From NCBI RefSeq assembly GCF_006175995.1, contig NZ_VDMB01000001.1:371800-421521 (forward strand): a stretch of DNA of 49,722 nt, given 5' to 3'. A program made the position numbers and the translations under genes. This document shows, in pieces, positions 24,201 to 29,915 of the stretch; the first letter of the stretch is position 1; every line of letters begins with the position of its first letter. The notes under the pieces were generated by a model. That model had not been told where the DNA came from, searched no databases, and saw nothing but the letters and a program-made list of their open reading frames with translations. The DNA comes from Desulfobotulus mexicanus. Lineage in GTDB: Bacteria > Desulfobacterota > Desulfobacteria > Desulfobacterales > ASO4-4.

Positions 24201-25077
24201 ATGCCACCACCCCGTGCTGGGAACTCTTTTGATTGATGGATTTCACCAGGGCGTAGTCGCTGTCATTGGTCTTCACATCGACAGCACCGATGGTGACACC
24301 ATTGATGGCAAAGTCATGATCCGTGGTTCCGGCCGCCAGACTGAGTTCCGTTGTGGAGGATACAAAGGCCGTTGCGGAAATGCCTAAGACATCGCTTAAG
24401 CGGTTCATGGAATCGGCCACGGCCCCCATGCTGTTTTCCCGGCTGTTGTTGTATTGTACCTCCACGGTTTCCAGATCAAAGGTCTGATCCGTAATGTTGG
24501 AGTAAATGGCCAGATCCACGGTGCCGGGCTGATCATCCTTCAGGGTCATGCGGCTGACGGTTGTGTGGCCGATTTTATTGGACTGGGAAGCGGGAACGGA
24601 AATATTGACCGTTTCTCCTGAGTAGGCACCTACCTGAAATTTTTTATTGGTAAAGGCTCCGGAGAGGAGTTTCTGGTTGTTAAAAGAGGTGTTTTTGGCA
24701 ATGGCATCCAGATTTTCCAGCAGCCTGTCAATGTCGGACTGGATGGCGGCACGGGATTCCGTGGTCTGACCGTCCTGGGCGGCCTGAATGGATTTTTCCT
24801 TGATGGTATTGACAATGCTGATGGATTCTTCCAGAGCCGCATCGGCTGTCTGTACTATATTGATGCCGTCACTGGCATTCCGGATGGCCTGCCCCAGGCT
24901 CAGGTGCTGGGATCTCAGGGAGTCGGCTATGGTCATGCCGGAGGCATCATCGGCGGCTCTGTTGATGCGCATGCCCGAAGACAGCCGTTCAAGGGAGGTG
25001 GAAAGGTGGCCGTCGGTCCGGGTAAGGTGTCTGTGTGCACTCAGTGATGAGATATTGGTGTTGATGCGAAAGCCCAT
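21277..25077 (-). CDS. fliC: Giant flagellin 1 with a hexapeptide-repeat central domain
   Basis: 1266 residues from the ATG at 25077 (ribosome site AAAGGGGG). A longer frame to 25185 is not used because only this start gives the flagellin N-terminus MGFRINTNISSLSAHRHLTR. The D0/D1 parts are canonical: RLSSGMRINRAADDASGMTI, then GINIVQTADAALEESISIVN, and at the C-terminus NQLASTIANISTTRVNVNAA, VDFADESANFTKMQVLMQAG and the end MSLLQ. Residues about 245-355 resemble the flagellin hook-IN motif (FAINGVTIGAVDVKTND). Residues about 371-1146 are six-residue repeats with an aliphatic residue every sixth position (SRLAAN, STIGGT, TRLAAG, SVIGAK). One Cys is present near residue 586, uncommon in flagellins. 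It has its own sigma-54 promoter and terminator. Confidence 0.95.
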   Translation of the reverse strand: MGFRINTNISSLSAHRHLTRTDGHLSTSLERLSSGMRINRAADDASGMTIADSLRSQHLSLGQAIRNASDGINIVQTADAALEESISIVNTIKEKSIQAAQDGQTTESRAAIQSDIDRLLENLDAIAKNTSFNNQKLLSGAFTNKKFQVGAYSGETVNISVPASQSNKIGHTTVSRMTLKDDQPGTVDLAIYSNITDQTFDLETVEVQYNNSRENSMGAVADSMNRLSDVLGISATAFVSSTTELSLAAGTTDHDFAINGVTIGAVDVKTNDSDYALVKSINQKSSQHGVVASINTSGQLTLTSNDGRAIGVTAGEQTEAVFRGTNMSTVGYIQLTQMSASEIIVHNVGGGDAVSFERPIEIEGNSDRTSMEALLKEGSVLAVNSELGAGFTTGQEITHTLIKDNIHTSKESHFKAGSVLAANSFLAAGSELGARTRIAKTEPTTSPSRLAINSILATGSIIAVNSTLGGRAVLAEDSQRTNGDSYLTQGSRLESGSIIAPDSTLGGPVTLDANTGYTSKETVITAGSELASGSVIGKNTLLGGTITLQDPTPPPYSKTIVDSTIAKGSKLGQGSTIAAGSKLGGDCTVNTATQATSGGDSLLKLGSTIVTGSTIAKDSVFGADIQITGMQATVQESTLAPGSIIVTGSVIGANSTLGADITLSPAVVTTDISTNITGTLNAGSLLSWDTVPAKGQEIPIASPVTGNGTATLRQLVEAEGGTPAGSTATLTGPADLNDGGILVLGIGSTIDAGSALGMGSSIGAAITASITSAHLTNSMVLESGSQLADESTVARGSVLSVGVDTHASATLVTDMELTQGSRLAANSILKEGSTLHADITLADTADISQTMTLKAGSTLSSTAGEKTVLTAGSRVDTDIIVSGSATIDNNMSLQAGSMVTAGSRLQTDSRLDVEITTAGVSILEKEMVLKGDSLIAQGSRMETGSRIGAEIKLEFAMRLDQDMVAQTGSEFENDTRLAAGSVIGAKVHILDNIILEQDATIKEGSTLLTGSAFKAAAGSTIGGSAVLTRNLAIEDDFVLAEGSVMASRSLLSSGSTIGGTITLKHDEVVARDADLFVRAGSILTAGSTIAENTVLTADMTDAAGNFYRAGTILTQEIILGEDTKIPNDMTLQSGSILKAGSELAPNNAISGTAEAEIGDTEMVRLSQINVLNQENAQKAIAVADAALKDLDRIRADLGSVQNQLASTIANISTTRVNVNAAESTIRDVDFADESANFTKMQVLMQAGTFAMAQANASSQNVMSLLQ
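21640..23967 (-). repeat. Hexapeptide-repeat region of flagellin 1
   Basis: This DNA codes residues about 371-1146. The repeated unit is x-x-[LIVM]-x-x-[GDN], most often S-x-[LI]-x-x-G, and often fits the hexapeptide pattern [LIV]-[GAED]-x-x-[STAV]-x known from left-handed beta-helix proteins. The phase is kept over many units with small slips, for example an 8-residue unit (SAFKAAAG). A non-repeated insert with the words LSWDTV and TLRQLVEAE lies near residues 670-745. Confidence 0.85.
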
Positions 25078-25105
25078 GGTTTTTCCCCCTTTGGCGGATA
25101 AATCT

Positions 25106-25122
25106 TCGGTCCTGTTGCCCGA
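25106..25122 (-). promoter_or_regulatory. Possible CsrA site in the flagellin 1 leader
   Basis: On the minus strand TCGG (25119-25122) and CCGA (25106-25109) can pair around the loop GCAACAGGA, which places ACAGGA, the core of the CsrA consensus, in the loop. It lies about 30 bases before the start. The ribosome site (AAAGGGGGAA) contains a second GGA. The stem is only four pairs, so this is weaker than the site before flagellin 2. Confidence 0.4.
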
Positions 25123-25168
25123 GGGTACGGGTACCACTCTGGCCTGATTTTTCTGAAAAATCATGGAT

Positions 25169-25184
25169 AGCAAAATGGGTGCCA
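25169..25184 (-). promoter_or_regulatory. Sigma-54 promoter for flagellin 1
   Basis: The minus strand reads TGGCACCCATTTTGCT, an exact match to TGGCAC-N5-TTGCT. It is 92 bases from the flagellin start, giving a leader of about 80 bases that includes a GATTTTT/AAAAATC inverted repeat (25147-25163) and the possible CsrA site. From 25185 to the terminator at 25351 there is a T-rich stretch and nothing else I can name. Confidence 0.85.
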
Positions 25185-25350
25185 CGTTGTTTTTTTGTTC
25201 TTTTTTCTTTGATTATCGGGTGTTGTCATGCGCATTGAAGGCTTTTTTTCGGAGGCAGAGCAGTGCGGGGTGGGAAAACAGCGGGGGGGAGTGGGCAAAT
25301 TCTTCCGCTTTGATCTGTTTGAAAAAGGGCTTTTACTGTTTCCGGGAGTT

Positions 25351-25386
25351 AAAAAAAGCCCCTGCCGCTTTTTGCGGGTCGGGGCC
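25351..25386 (-). terminator. Terminator of the small gene between the flagellins
   Basis: On the minus strand CCCCG-A-CCGC-like and GCGG-CA-GGGG arms flank an AAAAA-rich loop and are followed by seven T (25351-25357 on the plus strand are A). It lies about 43 bases after the stop codon at 25429. Confidence 0.8.
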
Positions 25387-25428
25387 CTGATCCGTTCCGG
25401 CTGGGGAAGGGGGGCTGGTGTCGGGTAC

Positions 25429-25722
25429 TCAGCCTTCCAGCAGCTGCATTACCCTTTCATAGCTGATGGGGCTGTGGGCGGTGGCAAGGCCTTCTGCTTT
25501 GGAAAGTCCTGCAATTTTTGCCATATTGGTATCCTCTTCCCCAAGGTTTACCGCTTGCACAGACTCAGGCGCAGCCATGCTGCTCCGGGAAAGGGTGGTT
25601 TTATCCTGAGGGCTGGTGGGGTTCTGATGCCCGTGTTTTTCCTGAACATGGGGTTCTGCGGCAGGCTTTCTGGTGCTGTGCATGGGGGTGTTGATCTGGC
25701 TGCTGGATATCTGGATGCTCAT
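25429..25722 (-). CDS. Small protein of unknown function between the two flagellins
   Basis: 97 residues with a good ribosome site (AGGAGGCATACC before the ATG). It starts MSIQISSSQINTPMHSTRKP, is rich in Ser, Gln, Pro and His through the middle, and ends in a likely helical part (MAKIAGLSKAEGLATAHSPI, then YERVMQLLEG). There is no signal peptide and no membrane helix. It forms its own transcription unit with a sigma-54 promoter and a terminator. I do not recognise the family. The segment DKTTLSRSS followed by an MAKIAGL-type helix is faintly like FlgM, the anti-sigma-28 factor otherwise not found in this window, but the resemblance is too weak for a call. Confidence 0.65.
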   Translation of the reverse strand: MSIQISSSQINTPMHSTRKPAAEPHVQEKHGHQNPTSPQDKTTLSRSSMAAPESVQAVNLGEEDTNMAKIAGLSKAEGLATAHSPISYERVMQLLEG

Positions 25723-25803
25723 GGTATGCCTCCTTCTGGCTCATGGAAAAATTGCTTTGTGACAGGGTTTTTCCCTGTGTTTTGTTTTTCTGTAAAAAAA
25801 TAA

Positions 25804-25819
25804 AGCAATATCAATGCCA
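25804..25819 (-). promoter_or_regulatory. Sigma-54 promoter for the small gene
   Basis: The minus strand reads TGGCATTGATATTGCT, one mismatch from TGGCAC-N5-TTGCT. It lies 82 bases before the start. The leader contains a short hairpin, ACAGGG/CCCTGT around AAAAA (25762-25778). The stretch 25820-25917 up to the flagellin 2 terminator holds nothing I can name. Confidence 0.8.
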
Positions 25820-25917
25820 AAAAATAAAAGGGGTGACCCTTTTTATCTGAATGCCAGATTGAAGGGTGGGCTATAACGAAGCCTGCCCTGTTGTGGGTAG
25901 CTACGGGGGGCCTACAC

Positions 25918-25949
25918 AAAAAACCCCCCTCCGGCAGGAGGGGGGTTTT
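25918..25949 (-). terminator. Terminator of flagellin 2
   Basis: AACCCCCCTCC (25922-25932) and GGAGGGGGGTT (25937-25947) form a perfect 11-bp stem with a 4-base loop. On the minus strand a run of six T follows. It lies about 30 bases after the flagellin stop codon. Confidence 0.9.
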
Positions 25950-25977
25950 AAGGTTAAGGGTTAATCGGGGTTAAGGC

Positions 25978-28900
25978 TTACTGGAGCAGGCTCATGACAT
26001 TCTGGGAGCTGGCATTGGCCTGAGCCATGGCAAAGGTGCCTGCCTGCATCAGAACCTGCATCTTGGTGAAGTTGGAGGATTCTTCCGCAAAGTCCACGTC
26101 ACGGATGGTGGATTCGGCGGACATAACATTCACCCTTGTGGTGGAGATGTTGGCAATGGTGGAGGTCAGCTGGTTCTGTACGGAACCAAGGTCTGCCCGG
26201 ATCTTATCCAGATCCTTCAGTGCTGCGTCTGCCACTGCGATGGACTTCTGGGCACCTTCCTGAGTAAGAACATTCACCTGAGAAAGCCGCAGCAGTTCCG
26301 TTTCACCGAGCTCTGCCGTGGCAGAATCGGAGCTGGCATTGTTGGCCGCCAGTGTGGAGCCTGCCTTGACCTGAGAACCGCCCTGCAGGGTCATGTCCTG
26401 TGTAAGGGTGAGATCTTCGGCCAGAGTGATACCCTGCGTGAGTACGGTACCTGCGGTGTGCAGGTTTCCTGCTGAGTCGGTCACGTCCATGGTGAGCAGG
26501 GTATTAACCCCAAGGGAAGAGCCGGCCTTGAGGGTACTGCCTGCTGCCACCAGAAGATCCGTTTCCTGGGATACGGTTTCATCGTTTCTCAGGGTGATGG
26601 TGCCGCCGATGGTGGAGCCGTTGGCAAGCACGGTATTGTTGGCCATCACAGAACCCTTGGCAAGGGTGAAGTCTGCGGTGATGGCAAGGTCTGTGGCCAG
26701 ATCCGCCCGGCCGCCGATGGTGGAGCCAGCCTCTGCCTTGAAGGCGTTGCTGGTGACCAGGGTGGAGCCTTCTTTTATGGCCGCATCCTGGGTAAGGGTC
26801 ATGTTGTTGCGGGTGGTGACATCCGCACCGATCACAGAGCCTGCGGCAAGGCGGGTGTCGCTTTTAAAGAGAGAGCCTGCATTGGCTGTCATGTCCTGAT
26901 CCAGACGCATGTCGTTTTTGAGGGTGATTTTGGCACCCACATTGGAGCCTGCCTCAAGGCGGGATTCGGCGGCTATCTTTGAATCGCCCTTGAGGGTCAT
27001 GTTCTGGTTCAGAACGGTTACACCTGTTGTGTTGATGGTCTGGTCAATACGGCTGCTGGTGTTAAGGGTGCTGCCGCTAACGATCCTGGAGCCTGCCTGC
27101 AGGGTCATGTCCCGGTCCATGGTGGCATCTGCAGAGAGGGTGATGTCCGTATCCACCCGGGATCCGGCCGCAAGCTTAGTTGCTTCAGCTGCACCACCTT
27201 TCAGAGTGGAGCCAGCATTGAGGGTCATGGTAGTTTTCACCTCCATGACTGTATTCCCAAGGGTTATGTCCGCATCAATACGGGATCCTTCCTTGAGTAC
27301 ACTGGCGGTGGCAATTTTTGAGCCTTCGTTGAGCTGCATGTCTGAGGCAAGGTTCATTACTGCCGCAGTGGTTGTATCCACAGAGAGGGTGGAGCCTCTG
27401 GCTATGTTTGTGGTGCCAATCAGCTGGGATCCGGCCTCAAGGGTCATTTCATTGGTGACGCTCAGGCCTAAGCGGAGGGTGAGATCCTCACCGATCTGCG
27501 AACCGGCGTATAAAGCGGAGCCTGAGCTTATTTCGGACCCAATGCCCATTTCCAGAATGCCACCGTCCGTAAATGCTACTGTCTCATCACTTACAAGACT
27601 GAGATTGGTTGCAATGGTAGCAGTGGCACCACTGTTGGCTTCCACCAGCTGGCGCAGGGTGAGGTTGCCATCTCCGGTGATGGCTGTATGGGTGCCATCC
27701 ATGGAGGCGGATGTTATTGCCTGCCCATTGGCAAGAACCGTATCCCAGCTTAGTACAGCTCCAGAACCAAGGGTTCCGGTTATATTGAAGCTTTTGTCTG
27801 TAGTTGTGGTTACCCCTGTGGTGGTGGCCGTACCTCCCAGCACCGTACCGTTGCCAATGGTACTGCCTATACCAAGGAGCGAACCCTGAGCTATGGTGCT
27901 TTCTTCGGTGGTTGTGTCGGTCATTGCTGCGATTTGTGTTGCTGCAACTCCCTGGAAAGTGGAGCCTGCGGCAATGACGGTACCTACTGCAAGTGCCGAA
28001 CCCTGCTTTGCCAGCCCTCCCTTATCCCCGATGGCCGTTGTGGCAGCACCCAGTGTGGCATCCCCGCCCAGTTTCGTGTCGGCTGCGATGATGGTGCTTG
28101 TACCCAGCTGACTTCCTGCGGTGATCACACTGTCCTGGGTGGTCTTGCTGTATGTTACTGAATGGTCGAGAGTAACTTCACCGCCAAGCTCTGTGTTTTT
28201 TCCGATCACAGAACCAACAGCCAGTTCGGAGCCCGCTGTGATGTGGCCTTCCTTACTGGTAAAGCCGGTGCTGGAGCTTAGGGTGACATTGCCACCCAGA
28301 GTGGAGTCTGCTGCAATGATGGTGCCAGCTTCGAGCCGGGAGCCTGCCATAAGGAGGGAATCTCCGTTGGTGCTTTCCGTTGTGCCGCTCAGGGTAGCCC
28401 TGCCGCCGAGGGTGGAGTTGGCTGCAATTTCTGATTTTGCTTTAATGACAGAATCTTTGGCAAGGGTGCTGGCCTCTGTTGTAGCCTGTGTTTCACCGAT
28501 TCTTACCTGACCGCCGATGACAGACCCTGCGCCCAGAACGGAGTTGGCCACAATTACGGAGCCTTCAGTCAGAACACTTTCTTTACTGGTGTTGATGCTG
28601 CTGTTTTTAACGCTTGCTCCCGTGAGGGTTTGACCTGTGGTGAAACCTGCGGCCAGTTCACTGTTCTGGGCCAGAACAGAGCCTTCCTTGAGGGTGGATT
28701 CCAGGGTGGTTGCTTCGGAGTTGCCCTGAATCTGGATGTTGTTTTCAAAGGCCACGGCATCCCCGCCGCCCACATTGTTGATAATGATTTCCGAAGAAGT
28801 CATCTGGGTGAGCTGGATGTGGCCTACGGTGCTCATTTCTGTACCGCGGAGTACGGTTTCCGTACCCTCACCGCCCGTATCCACCTTAATGGCCCGGCCA

Positions 28901-29817
28901 TCCGTGGAGGTGAGGGTGAGTTTTCCTTCCGTATTCACGGAGGCAAATACGCCATGATCGGCGGTTTTCTGGTTGATGGCCCTGACCAGAGCACCATTGG
29001 CATCGTTATTCTGCACGTCTACGGCGCCGATGCGGGTACCGTTGATGAAAAAATCGTTGTCTGTACGGCCTTGGGCCACGCTGAGATCCGTGGTGGAAGA
29101 AACAAAGGCTGTGGCAGAAATTCCCAGTACGTCACTGAGCATATTGATGGAGTCTGCAACGGCGCCCATACCGTTTTCCCTGTCATTGTTGTACTTCACA
29201 TCAATGGCGTTCATGTTGAAGGTCTGGTCCAGGGTGTTGGAGTAGATGGCCAGATCCACGGTGCCGGGAGCATTGTCTTTCAGGGTCAGGGTGCTTGTTG
29301 TGGTATGCCCGATTTTGCTGGACTGGGAAGCACCGATGGAGATGTTCACGGTTTCGCCGGAGTAGGCACCCACCTGAAACTGCTTGTTGGTGAAGTTACC
29401 GGAAAGGAGCTTCTGGTTGTTGAAGGATGTGTTTTTGGCAATGGTGTCCAGGTTTTCAAGGAGTTTGTCGATGTCAGCCTGAATGGCTGCCCTGGATTCG
29501 GAAGTCTGGCCGTCCTGGGCTGCCTGAATGGATTTTTCCTTGATGGTGTTAACAATATTGATGGATTCTTCCAGAGCCGCATCCGCAGTCTGTACGATGT
29601 TGATGCCATCGTTGGCATTCCGGATGGCCTGTCCAAGGCCCATGTGCTGGGACTTGAGGGAGTTGGCAATGGTCATGCCGGAGGCATCGTCCGCTGCACG
29701 GTTGATACGCATGCCCGAGGAAAGACGCTCCAGTGATGTGGAGATTTTTCCGTCGGTGGCACCAAGATTTTTGTGGGCATTGAGTGCTGCCACGTTGGTA
29801 TTAATTCGAAGACCCAT
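25978..29817 (-). CDS. fliC: Giant flagellin 2 with a hexapeptide-repeat central domain
   Basis: 1279 residues, ATG with AAGGAGGG. It is a close paralogue of flagellin 1 along its whole length. N-terminal D0/D1: MGLRINTNVAALNAHKNLGA, RLSSGMRINRAADDASGMTI; C-terminal: NQLTSTIANISTTRVNVMSA, VDFAEESSNFTKMQVLMQAG, end MSLLQ. Residues about 245-355 are hook-IN-like (FFINGTRIGAVDVQNND). Residues about 372-1160 are hexapeptide repeats such as SKIAAE, SRLEAG, TRLAAG and SVIGAD, with the same local interruptions as in flagellin 1. No cysteine was seen. Ser and Thr are abundant, offering many sites for O-glycosylation. Its leader differs from that of flagellin 1: a sigma-28-like promoter and a strong CsrA-type hairpin. 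Confidence 0.95.
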   Translation of the reverse strand: MGLRINTNVAALNAHKNLGATDGKISTSLERLSSGMRINRAADDASGMTIANSLKSQHMGLGQAIRNANDGINIVQTADAALEESINIVNTIKEKSIQAAQDGQTSESRAAIQADIDKLLENLDTIAKNTSFNNQKLLSGNFTNKQFQVGAYSGETVNISIGASQSSKIGHTTTSTLTLKDNAPGTVDLAIYSNTLDQTFNMNAIDVKYNNDRENGMGAVADSINMLSDVLGISATAFVSSTTDLSVAQGRTDNDFFINGTRIGAVDVQNNDANGALVRAINQKTADHGVFASVNTEGKLTLTSTDGRAIKVDTGGEGTETVLRGTEMSTVGHIQLTQMTSSEIIINNVGGGDAVAFENNIQIQGNSEATTLESTLKEGSVLAQNSELAAGFTTGQTLTGASVKNSSINTSKESVLTEGSVIVANSVLGAGSVIGGQVRIGETQATTEASTLAKDSVIKAKSEIAANSTLGGRATLSGTTESTNGDSLLMAGSRLEAGTIIAADSTLGGNVTLSSSTGFTSKEGHITAGSELAVGSVIGKNTELGGEVTLDHSVTYSKTTQDSVITAGSQLGTSTIIAADTKLGGDATLGAATTAIGDKGGLAKQGSALAVGTVIAAGSTFQGVAATQIAAMTDTTTEESTIAQGSLLGIGSTIGNGTVLGGTATTTGVTTTTDKSFNITGTLGSGAVLSWDTVLANGQAITSASMDGTHTAITGDGNLTLRQLVEANSGATATIATNLSLVSDETVAFTDGGILEMGIGSEISSGSALYAGSQIGEDLTLRLGLSVTNEMTLEAGSQLIGTTNIARGSTLSVDTTTAAVMNLASDMQLNEGSKIATASVLKEGSRIDADITLGNTVMEVKTTMTLNAGSTLKGGAAEATKLAAGSRVDTDITLSADATMDRDMTLQAGSRIVSGSTLNTSSRIDQTINTTGVTVLNQNMTLKGDSKIAAESRLEAGSNVGAKITLKNDMRLDQDMTANAGSLFKSDTRLAAGSVIGADVTTRNNMTLTQDAAIKEGSTLVTSNAFKAEAGSTIGGRADLATDLAITADFTLAKGSVMANNTVLANGSTIGGTITLRNDETVSQETDLLVAAGSTLKAGSSLGVNTLLTMDVTDSAGNLHTAGTVLTQGITLAEDLTLTQDMTLQGGSQVKAGSTLAANNASSDSATAELGETELLRLSQVNVLTQEGAQKSIAVADAALKDLDKIRADLGSVQNQLTSTIANISTTRVNVMSAESTIRDVDFAEESSNFTKMQVLMQAGTFAMAQANASSQNVMSLLQ
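26338..28704 (-). repeat. Hexapeptide-repeat region of flagellin 2
   Basis: This DNA codes residues about 372-1160. The run from about residue 939 to 1022 keeps hexad phase for some 14 consecutive units with an aliphatic or aromatic residue at the third place in nearly all of them. Repeats are divergent at DNA level, so recent slippage is not the cause. A non-repeated insert (LSWDTV ... TLRQLVEAN) lies near residues 672-745, as in flagellin 1. Confidence 0.87.
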
Positions 29818-29840
29818 GGTTCCCTCCTTGTGGTTGAGTG

Positions 29841-29858
29841 GGGCGCGTCCATGCGCCC
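29841..29858 (-). promoter_or_regulatory. CsrA-type hairpin in the flagellin 2 leader
   Basis: On the minus strand GGGCGC and GCGCCC form a perfect 6-bp stem with the 6-base loop ATGGAC, presenting GGA in the loop as CsrA prefers. It ends 11 bases before the ribosome site AAGGAGGG (29822-29829 on the plus strand), which contains a second GGA. Two sites, one over the ribosome site and one in an upstream hairpin, is the arrangement known from flagellin mRNA of Bacillus. Confidence 0.65.
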
Positions 29859-29879
29859 GGTTTGGTTGCTCTGACAGAC

Positions 29880-29907
29880 TTTTCGGAGGACAGGGAAGAA
29901 ACCTTTA
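29880..29907 (-). promoter_or_regulatory. Sigma-28-like promoter for flagellin 2
   Basis: On the minus strand TAAAGGTT, 12 bases, then TCCGAAAA resemble the FliA consensus TAAAGTTT-N11-GCCGATAA, with one extra spacer base and a few mismatches. It lies between the end of the MAF gene and the CsrA-type hairpin. No sigma-54 motif was found in this gap, unlike the other transcription units here. Confidence 0.4.
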
Positions 29908-29915
29908 ATACTTTT

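Noticed and set aside
25429-25722. Calling the small protein FlgM
   Set aside because: Only a faint resemblance (DKTTLS and a C-terminal helix); the conserved FlgM sigma-binding pattern is not clear.
25228-25803. Plus-strand open frame spanning the small gene between the flagellins
   Set aside because: It lies opposite a gene with promoter, ribosome site and terminator on the minus strand, and its product is Gly/Phe/Cys-rich without family likeness.
21640-28704. Repeats in the flagellin block considered as a CRISPR array or satellite DNA
   Set aside because: The repeats are protein-level hexads in an intact reading frame with divergent DNA; there are no identical direct repeats with spacers.
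26909-29736. Long plus-strand open frames opposite flagellin 2
   Set aside because: They arise from the low stop frequency of the repeat region read backwards; no domain, start signal or promoter supports them.
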